Source: Effrenium voratum
Lineage: Eukaryota > Sar > Dinophyceae > Suessiales > Symbiodiniaceae
Reading direction: 5' to 3'
NCBI GenBank assembly: GCA_963377175.1
Contig: CAUJNA010001496.1
Coordinates: 1 to 64,000, forward strand
DNA: 64,000 nt
Of this stretch, positions 57,014 through 64,000 are shown in pieces. The translations under genes and the position numbers were made by a program. Within the stretch, counting starts at the first letter, position 1, and the number at the start of each line of letters is the position of its first letter. The notes below the pieces were generated by a model that saw only the letters and a list, made by a program, of their open reading frames with translations, did no database searches and was not told where the DNA came from.

Positions 57014-60000
57014 TCAGATCGGTGTCGCGGTATGCCAACCGCCGTCTTCTTCTTCTGACGCATAGCCGGATGTATATCCTTGCGTGTCCATGTCGTCATC
57101 TTCTCCCGGAACTTCCTCCGCTTCGTCCTCATCCTCCTGTGCCGCCGCATCGTGGTTAGCTTCTTCCTGTGCACGCCTGGCATCTCCAGAGACGTTGGGG
57201 TTTTGGTTGTCCTCCTCGTCATCGAAAAAAATGTGAATGCAGTATCTTCCGATGGAGATCAGTTGTGCCTCGCACTCCAGGCATAAGCAGAAGCAGGTGG
57301 GGATCGCGGTCGCACATGATGGACATATCCGGCACCTCAGTCCTTCCCATGTCTCATCATTCAGGATGACGACTTTGCTGACTTCGTCCCGGACCTCGTT
57401 GACCTGTGCGTTGAACTCTTCCATATTGTTGTTTCGATAGAGTTCGCAAGCACGATTAACCATGTCAACGATGTAGTGCAGATTATCGGCACCTGTCTCA
57501 GTCTCCGGCATCCTCTCGCTGATCTTTGCAACGTTCTGGAGGAACATCGCAGCCGACTCTTGGGATGAGTTGACAAAGCCAGGGCAGATCTCGTTCTCCA
57601 CACACTTCGAGTACGCCCTCTTGATGTCAGCGTACTCCAGGCGCTTCCCTCCGTTGCTTTTGCCAATCCAAATGGACTTGACCTCATTGAACGGGATCAC
57701 GTCAAAGACCATGAAAGTCCCATTAGCCGCGACTCCAGCCCCATACCGCGCGAGGGTTGCACTGGGAATATAGATGATCGCAATCGGATCCCCTCTCCTC
57801 ACGTTCCGTAGCGTTGTCTTCGTCGCCACGTTCATCTCATCCCATGGAGCAAACGCCCCGAAGAGCAGTGCTAGCCTGTTGCCGCCATCGATTCCGCCGG
57901 GGACTAACCCACAGCGTACGATGCTTGGCAGGTTTTCCACATACGTCACATGGAATGCTCCTCCGAGAGAATCACCCATTCTTGCGGAATACCTATTCGC
58001 CAGTGCGGATGAGCTCATGAATCCAAAATCACTGTGAACGGTTGTGACTCGGATGCACCAAGGTCTGTACCATCCATCGCATCTGTTGAACATCCTGTCG
58101 ATGTCGTCCCGATCCACGCCAGCCTTGGTCATTTCCTCTCTGGCTGCCCTCGTGTCGTTCGGGTTCATGATGCTCGGAAACCTTGCTGCCAGAACCTGGA
58201 ATCTCGACTTCTTGCTTCCGGATTCCTGCCACTTGATCACCTCCATGATGCCCATGTCTCGTTTCGCTCTCGAGGTGTTAGGTGGGAATATGTCGTTGTT
58301 TCGGTCGTCAATGACAGCATCAATGTCGACCCATCCACCCTCGTCGCACCTGAAAGCACTTCCTCGGCAATTGCCGATCTTGTGTCGAAGGACTCTGCAT
58401 AGGTCGTGAGAAAGCTGGTTTGCTTGGTCCCTTGAAGTAAATACCGAGCGATCATCACCAATCCTGCATAGTGGAGCACCGTCGAAAGGTGCAATGCAAA
58501 AGTTGACACTCTTGCCAAGTTGCATCACGTCCACTTGCTCAAGGATTGCACCTCTGGGAAAGTACCTGGGGTCAACAATAGACGCGTATGCCCGTGGCAT
58601 ATGCACATCAATCATGTCGCCGTACTTCGGGTTGTAGCACGGGATGGTGTCGCATCCCATCTCAAGCGTCTTCTTGAATGTCCTGCTGTCCCCGCACGGG
58701 TTGTATGTGAGGTCGACGCCACCACATTGTAGCTCTCCTCCCTCAGCCGTGTCAGCCATCTCCACCAAATTAATAGTGTAGCTGTACATCTCAATTGTTT
58801 CTTTCCCTGCTTGTCCCCCTTCCTTTCTTTCCTTGGACGTTGATGAGGACGGTTCCTCCGTATCCCCCATGTCTTCATCAGATGAAACAGGGTCACTGCT
58901 GAGTAGCTCACGGAGCACCTTCATCGCCTTCTCATTTCCAGCAGCCTCCTCATTGTCCTTGCAGTCGCCGTCGTGGGCCAGGTTCGCGCACTTCTTGCAG
59001 ATTCCCATATCTCCCATGCACTTCTCCATTGACTCCAGGAATCCTAGTGCCGCTCTCCGCCCGTCGATCACTCGCTGCTTCTTGTCTTCCTTCTCAGTAT
59101 TGGCTTGAGAACTTCGACTCGGGTCTGGTGCTTGACCAAGACCCTCATCTTCGCCCTCCGTGGCCTTTCTCTTGGACCCGTGTGCAGAGGGCTCGGTGAT
59201 CAGGGATCGTGGATGTCTGGGCTTGACCTTGTTCATGATGTCAAGCACCTCCTTCGTGGGCACGCCGAGCTGTGCGGACGGTTTGTTCCGCTTTCTGTTC
59301 TGGCCCGTCGTGTGGGTCACGTTCCCAGCGAGGTGTCGCACTATTGACTGCTCGAACTCCCTCTTGATCTTCCATGCGTCCTTCCACAGCGGCAGTTCGT
59401 GCTGGAAGTACGACATCACCTCAAAGAATCCCAACACCATCTCGACGACGTCTCCCAAGGACTCCTTGTTCGTGGTTTGTCCCAGGAGCTCATACATCGT
59501 CCCTTGGTCGAGCACACTCTCGATCCATGACGAATATGCCACATTGCCGAGATCCTTGCCTATCAAGAAGATGGACATCCTCTCCTCGACTCCCTCGGAG
59601 TTCTTGCACACGATCACATCCCGGGATGCGCACAATTGCTTCCCGTGACCGTTGTTATAGAACTGCGCTGCTTGATCCACGGTCATACTCACGAATCCCG
59701 CGTGAGAAAGTTCCTTCTTCAGCTTCGAATACGCGAGCTCCCGTATGATCGTGATCATGGCCTGGATGTTGTTGACGTCCACCATGAGGTTTTGAAGGTC
59801 GGGGATTGCCACCACGCATTCCGCGAAGAGGCGCGTGTACATTCTCTTCCCCTCGGTAGACATTGCAATACCGTTCGTGTCCGCGTTCCAGTTCGCGCAA
59901 CAGTTCACGCAAGAAGAGGGATTGTACTTCGATTTCGGTCCGAGCACCTTCGACTTGCTCATCTGCATCTCTTTAGCGCAAAGTTCGCAGATAAATTTGC

Positions 60001-62923
60001 TGAGCTCCGTGACCGTATACCATCGAAGACGTTGATCACCGGCATCGGCTTTCCCAAAAGCATCCTGCCCGCCGCGTCCTTCATCTTGCCGCTCTTGTTT
60101 CCTCTTCGACTGTGCAGTGAAGGTCGGCTTGTACTCAAATTTCACCTTCGATTCCTCCATGTTCTTCGGGATGTTGAATCGAAGGTCGGGCTCGTTTATG
60201 CACGTCCCCTCCAGCTCACACACAACCGTGTTGCTTGGTGCGACCGCATCGATGGATTTCTCAATCAGCAGTCGTTTCAGAAGGAAATGTTGCAAGTTCG
60301 AGCTCCCAGGGATCTTGTAGTTCTTTCCTGTGAGCGCGTGGACCACGCGCCACAGGCGATCGTTCTCGGTCACCAGCGCGCCTGCCGCCTTGCAGATCTC
60401 GCTAACCTTGTTGGCGATCGTCCCCAAGTCCCCTCTTCCACCATGGAAAGCAACATCGCGATTCACGCACACTACGACCAGGCCCTTGCATGTGTTGACG
60501 AGGTCAGATATCGCCTTCTGCAGGGAGTCGATGATGGGGTTGGCGGTCACCTGCCATCCGCATCCTCTCATGCACACCCAATCATACAGCGACATCCAGA
60601 TGTGCACCGACATTGGTGAGTCATCCATGTCTCGCCTCCGCCGTTCAGCGATGAGCTTATCCAGCTTCTGCAATCGGGAGATGATATTCAATGTGTCGTT
60701 GGGTGAGGAGACTTGCTCACTCGACCCATAGTATGATCTCTCCTCGATGTTTGTCCATCCCTGTTCGTTGACCATCATCTGGAAGGTCTTCGTGCTCCCT
60801 TTCGAGTTGACGGCCCTCAGGGGCCAATCCAGGACCAAGAAGATCTTCTTGTGGATCATCATGTCGCGAATCGTCGCCTCGCCAATGGGGCTCCTCTTCT
60901 GCCTATTGATAATCCGGTTCAACTGTCCAGGTGCGTTGTCCGGGTTCTTCTCCGCCTGAATCAACGCGTTTATGGCTTTGGCGCCCGGAAGGCGTCCAGT
61001 AATCAAGCATCCTGTTTGGGCACACAAGAAAGCATACAGCTGTAGCCATGCCGCATTTCCCTTCCCAACATAGGAAAGAATGATCTTCTCCGCGCTGGTC
61101 TTCTCCTCGAAGTGCAATAGCGAAGAGGTCAGGCATCTCAGCATACACTCCCAATATGTTGCTCTCTTGCCTTCTGCAAGACACGGCCCAAATACAGTTT
61201 GTATGATTGGGTGCCCCGTATTGTTGTCTATGTTGAATTTCACATTGACAGTCGCGCCGCCCAAAGTGGTACCCCCTTCGAATGAAGTGTAGGTATCGTG
61301 TCCAGCAGTTGGGTTGATAATTACCCATCTGTCGTCGTCACCGCCAGAGTTCATTCGGAAAAAGGAGTCGATGATCTCGTTGTCGATCTTGACAGCATCG
61401 CTGGCTTGCGACCCCCCACTTGGAGCTCCCGGCTGGGGGACTGGCCCACCAGCGGTTTGGCTCCTTTGTCCGGAGCTCGATGCCGACTTCTGCTGTCGCT
61501 CCGTCTTCCGCGGCGGCTCCGTCTTCGATGAGCCCATCACCCACCATGTCGGCTCTTCCCCAACCACGAAATCCTCGGGGTACTTCTCCAGTTCCCTCTC
61601 GATTTCATGAATCGTGCAGTATTTATTCTGGAAGAATTCGATCATGACGTCCTGCTCGGCCTTCTTCTCGATCTCCTTCATCCAGCTTACCCACTTGCGC
61701 CGATCTTGGTTCTCAGCGGCCCTGTCAGCCGCGTGCGGTGCCAGACTGATGGAGTTGATGTTCATCGCAGGCAGCTTCGACTCATAGATCATATCGATGC
61801 ACCACAGGAAATCCCTGGCGTACTCAATCTCCCGGTAGAGACCGTTCAGCTCCCTTTTGTCTGGACGGAAATATGCGGTATACGACTGATCTTTGGAGTC
61901 CTTCTCACCGAGCAATGGCTGCAATCTCCTCATGATGAAAGAGACGCACATGAGCGAATTGACCGCTCCGATGCACGCGTCAGAGATGTCACTGGGGGTT
62001 GACCCACAGATCATCCAGCGCAATAGGTTGTTCTGGCTGGCCTTCCCATCCCTCCTCAGTGCATATGCGAGGTTCTTCATCGATGCCTGCAGCTCATTCT
62101 GGTAGATCAACCCAAGGTCCCAATTCTTCTGGTAGTCGTCCTTGGAACCACGACCGTAGGAGTCGATCTTGGGGGCCTTGATCACGCTCAACGTGAACAC
62201 TTTCCCCCAGTTTCGATCTCTGTATCTTGCGATTCTCCGGTCGTGCCTCTCAAACTCTGCAGTTGTCTGGAACTCCTCAGAGCTCCTCCACCTTCTCGAT
62301 GACGATGCCCTAGATGACTCGTCGTTGATGAAATCTTTGTACACCTCCCCAACCGGGGTGTTCTGGTGGAATGCTGCTTTGAACGACCGTTCATCGTTGT
62401 CCTCGGCCACGCCTAATGCGAGATCCCAGATGTGCGCGACTGATCTCAACATATCCGCCCCTTCCATGCAATACTTGGTTACGTTGAGCAACTCGGGGTT
62501 CTTCGCCAGCATCGTTGCCTCACCGCAAAGTTGGTTCAGCGCCGACACGATCTTCTTTCCCTGGCTGCAGAATTCCCTCCATCCAAGCATACATTCGTCG
62601 GCAGAAAGCTGTCCGAAAACTTTGCTGATGAACTCTAAGGCAACCCTCATAGACTGCCCTTCTCCTTTCATCATCCCGCGGCCCTTGGCAGAATAGTACG
62701 CTGAGTATGCATAAATAGCGGGGACGCCGACGTCCTCGATCCACTTCACGCACGTACCCAGGTCACTGTTCATCTCCATCCTCTTGGGCATCCTCTTGCC
62801 ATCCTCGATGGCGTTCTTCACCAAATTTCCCAAGAAGATTGCTGCTTGCCTAGATTTCCCGACAGGCACGCAGAAGAACTCATTCGTGTTGACGACAGTC
62901 GGATTGGCAGTCATCTTGATGAT
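57014..62923 (-). CDS. 1,969-aa single-exon protein with Tpt1/KptA RNA 2'-phosphotransferase domain
   Basis: Begins at ATG in ATCATCAAG-ATG (MTANPTVVNTNEFF). Residues ~1500-1760 are a Tpt1-like domain: LSHDLCRVLRHKIG (Arg1513, His1514), SRFQVLAA (Arg1574), CIRVTTVHS, HVTYVENLPSIVRCGLVPGG and VRRGDPIAIIYIP (Arg1709/1710). The catalytic R-H-R-R set is therefore kept. Tpt1 enzymes remove a 2'-phosphate from RNA onto NAD+. Other regions: Cys cluster CELCAKEM...CVNCCANW (~980-1010), CKKCANLAHDGDC (~1310), zinc-ribbon-like CRICPSCATAIPTCFCLC (~1865-1885) and an acidic tail. The first ~1,450 residues match nothing I recognise. No intron is visible over 5.9 kb, unlike its neighbours, which suggests retroposition or a mobile or viral source. 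Confidence 0.75.
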   Translation of the reverse strand: MIKMTANPTVVNTNEFFCVPVGKSRQAAIFLGNLVKNAIEDGKRMPKRMEMNSDLGTCVKWIEDVGVPAIYAYSAYYSAKGRGMMKGEGQSMRVALEFISKVFGQLSADECMLGWREFCSQGKKIVSALNQLCGEATMLAKNPELLNVTKYCMEGADMLRSVAHIWDLALGVAEDNDERSFKAAFHQNTPVGEVYKDFINDESSRASSSRRWRSSEEFQTTAEFERHDRRIARYRDRNWGKVFTLSVIKAPKIDSYGRGSKDDYQKNWDLGLIYQNELQASMKNLAYALRRDGKASQNNLLRWMICGSTPSDISDACIGAVNSLMCVSFIMRRLQPLLGEKDSKDQSYTAYFRPDKRELNGLYREIEYARDFLWCIDMIYESKLPAMNINSISLAPHAADRAAENQDRRKWVSWMKEIEKKAEQDVMIEFFQNKYCTIHEIERELEKYPEDFVVGEEPTWWVMGSSKTEPPRKTERQQKSASSSGQRSQTAGGPVPQPGAPSGGSQASDAVKIDNEIIDSFFRMNSGGDDDRWVIINPTAGHDTYTSFEGGTTLGGATVNVKFNIDNNTGHPIIQTVFGPCLAEGKRATYWECMLRCLTSSLLHFEEKTSAEKIILSYVGKGNAAWLQLYAFLCAQTGCLITGRLPGAKAINALIQAEKNPDNAPGQLNRIINRQKRSPIGEATIRDMMIHKKIFLVLDWPLRAVNSKGSTKTFQMMVNEQGWTNIEERSYYGSSEQVSSPNDTLNIISRLQKLDKLIAERRRRDMDDSPMSVHIWMSLYDWVCMRGCGWQVTANPIIDSLQKAISDLVNTCKGLVVVCVNRDVAFHGGRGDLGTIANKVSEICKAAGALVTENDRLWRVVHALTGKNYKIPGSSNLQHFLLKRLLIEKSIDAVAPSNTVVCELEGTCINEPDLRFNIPKNMEESKVKFEYKPTFTAQSKRKQERQDEGRGGQDAFGKADAGDQRLRWYTVTELSKFICELCAKEMQMSKSKVLGPKSKYNPSSCVNCCANWNADTNGIAMSTEGKRMYTRLFAECVVAIPDLQNLMVDVNNIQAMITIIRELAYSKLKKELSHAGFVSMTVDQAAQFYNNGHGKQLCASRDVIVCKNSEGVEERMSIFLIGKDLGNVAYSSWIESVLDQGTMYELLGQTTNKESLGDVVEMVLGFFEVMSYFQHELPLWKDAWKIKREFEQSIVRHLAGNVTHTTGQNRKRNKPSAQLGVPTKEVLDIMNKVKPRHPRSLITEPSAHGSKRKATEGEDEGLGQAPDPSRSSQANTEKEDKKQRVIDGRRAALGFLESMEKCMGDMGICKKCANLAHDGDCKDNEEAAGNEKAMKVLRELLSSDPVSSDEDMGDTEEPSSSTSKERKEGGQAGKETIEMYSYTINLVEMADTAEGGELQCGGVDLTYNPCGDSRTFKKTLEMGCDTIPCYNPKYGDMIDVHMPRAYASIVDPRYFPRGAILEQVDVMQLGKSVNFCIAPFDGAPLCRIGDDRSVFTSRDQANQLSHDLCRVLRHKIGNCRGSAFRCDEGGWVDIDAVIDDRNNDIFPPNTSRAKRDMGIMEVIKWQESGSKKSRFQVLAARFPSIMNPNDTRAAREEMTKAGVDRDDIDRMFNRCDGWYRPWCIRVTTVHSDFGFMSSSALANRYSARMGDSLGGAFHVTYVENLPSIVRCGLVPGGIDGGNRLALLFGAFAPWDEMNVATKTTLRNVRRGDPIAIIYIPSATLARYGAGVAANGTFMVFDVIPFNEVKSIWIGKSNGGKRLEYADIKRAYSKCVENEICPGFVNSSQESAAMFLQNVAKISERMPETETGADNLHYIVDMVNRACELYRNNNMEEFNAQVNEVRDEVSKVVILNDETWEGLRCRICPSCATAIPTCFCLCLECEAQLISIGRYCIHIFFDDEEDNQNPNVSGDARRAQEEANHDAAAQEDEDEAEEVPGEDDDMDTQGYTSGYASEEEDGGWHTATPI

Positions 62924-64000
62924 ATTCTCCAGAACCAGGAAAACCCAAAATAAGCAGCTGCAATTGAAGCCACGGAATTGTCCCAATACGATCCCAGCTT
63001 CAGATTGAGGTGACGAACTCGTCCAGCTCCTCCTTGAAGCCTGGGGTTCGGGACTGACCCAGCTCCCCGTATGCACCAGAGGTACGGGACTGGCCCAGCA
63101 CCTCGGTTGTGCAGTTGGGGTGGTGCAGATTTCGCTCGCAGTAGCTTGGTGCTTCCGCGATCTCCTTCGCGTAATGCAAGCAAGAGCGAGTTTCAACGGT
63201 GCAGGTTTGAGGCACCTTGCTCGAGCACGAAAACGGCGAAGGATCACACCCACAATTCTAGACGTGTACAACTGGGTTTCTTTGGTTTCACGACCAGCAC
63301 AAGGTCCATGCTCATGGTTTCCATTGCATTTCTTGGACAACGAGCCACCAAGTTCAAAGTTCCATGATACAACTCTCCATGGTTTCTTGATTGGCATGGG
63401 TTTCTTTGCATATCTTTGTTTCAAGCCATAGCGACACCCATCAAACTCGTGACTATTCCCATCATGCACGACCTCATGCAGTCTCTCATCTTTCCAATAA
63501 TCACAACTTCCAGGCAACTCAAACAAAATCGCAGCTCGTTTTGTCATGGCATGCCGTTTAATTTCAACGAACCGTTCAAACAATCTCCAAAAGTCTCTTT
63601 GTTTGGCCTCGATTTTCTCTGCGGTGTCTATTCCGCGAGTCTTATTGAGGCGTGCCCATGATGATCCCCCCGTGCAAGGCCCGGCGAAGAACAACAAATC
63701 GGAAGGTTTGGTAAGCACATGTCTGGCGATTCTCCCCCCGTACTCGCTCAGTAAGTCATCAACCAGGGTTATGGTGACATCCTGCGGCCCGTCATGGCGG
63801 GCAAGAGCAGTGAACCAGTTACGTGGTTCGGAGCATGCCATCAGCACGATGGGCCGAGCCAAGTCAACACTGTAAAGAGTGACGACTGTGCGAGTTCTCA
63901 TACCAGGAAGCGAGACATGAACAGGAGCGTGAAGCACACCACCGTCGTGTTTGACCATCGCGAGTTCAATACCCGGCGCTAACTGTGGCTTGTGCTTCAC
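62924..64000 (-). CDS. 3' part of a gene with a methyltransferase-like domain (partial), plus non-coding read-through
   Basis: The frame continues in phase upstream of the 1,969-aa protein to the window edge. From 64000 to about 63245 it looks coding: LTKPSDLLFFAGPCTGGSSW (residue ~107, a PC loop like those of DNA methyltransferases), RLNKTRGIDTAEKIEAKQRD, ILFELPGSCDYWK and HEHGPCAGRETKETQLYTSR. This arrangement is familiar from multicopy dinoflagellate proteins, but the enzyme activity is unproven. From ~63245 to 62924 the frame loses all coding character and contains short GC repeats ('ctgggccagtcccg'), so it is probably intron or intergenic DNA that happens to stay open. Confidence 0.5.

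Noticed and set aside
57014..64000. One protein of at least 2,328 residues
   Set aside because: Codons between ~63245 and 62924 have no coding character, and a good ATG begins the conserved-looking part at 62923; two genes in the same frame by chance is more likely.

Overview
The window looks like nuclear DNA of a peridinin-type dinoflagellate (Symbiodiniaceae-like) that carries two endogenous Maverick/Polinton viruses. The host evidence is: GC-rich, intron-rich sequence; a tandemly repeated intronless gene for a plastid protein with a bipartite leader and a phenylalanine (FVAG) motif; and a sequence that matches 15 of the last 16 bases of the dinoflagellate spliced leader. The host assignment is inference, the viral assignment rests on several recognisable hallmark genes.

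Layout. 1-7.1 kb: host DNA with the duplicated plastid gene (3.6-4.7 kb). 7.1-8.3 kb: a CAT/ATC microsatellite and a coiled-coil reading frame. 8.6-15.3 kb: a GC-rich, frameshifted relic of a Polinton-like virus. It holds integrase, S74-type fibre, cytosine methyltransferase, major capsid, a conserved small structural-type protein, D12-type adenine methyltransferase and packaging ATPase fragments. 15.3-19.9 kb: gene-poor host DNA with a GAT microsatellite and a ~120-150 bp repeat family. 19.9-27.2 kb: two intron-containing host genes on the minus strand, a nuclear-type zinc protein and a C5-cytosine methyltransferase-like protein. 27.2-27.65 kb: an 11-bp tandem array and a ~175-bp host repeat.

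27,665-49,821: a 22.16-kb, AT-rich, nearly complete Maverick/Polinton. It has ~0.8-0.95 kb terminal inverted repeats and sits in a G-run. Left arm (minus strand): TIR gene, GIY-YIG nuclease, protein-primed PolB, zinc finger proteins, two related acidic/SR-rich proteins, penton. Centre (plus): lipase-like protein, major capsid, 912-aa S74 fibre, a myristoylation-motif protein. Right arm: packaging ATPase (minus), small zinc and coiled-coil proteins (plus), RVE integrase (minus), a Cys-rich protein and the second TIR gene (plus). PolB, ATPase, integrase and the two capsid proteins form the replication, packaging, integration and shell core. An in-frame stop in the capsid gene and a frameshift in PolB suggest recent inactivation, or sequence errors. 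A shared promoter-like motif and AT-rich hairpins lie at many gene borders. No adenain-type maturation protease was recognised.

49.8-64 kb: more host DNA. It contains a second direct copy and an inverted copy of the host repeat, a fragmented multi-exon gene, a two-exon gene, and a single-exon 1,969-aa frame with a Tpt1/KptA RNA 2'-phosphotransferase domain that keeps its R-H-R-R catalytic residues. Upstream of that frame is the 3' part of another gene with a methyltransferase-like domain, running off the window.
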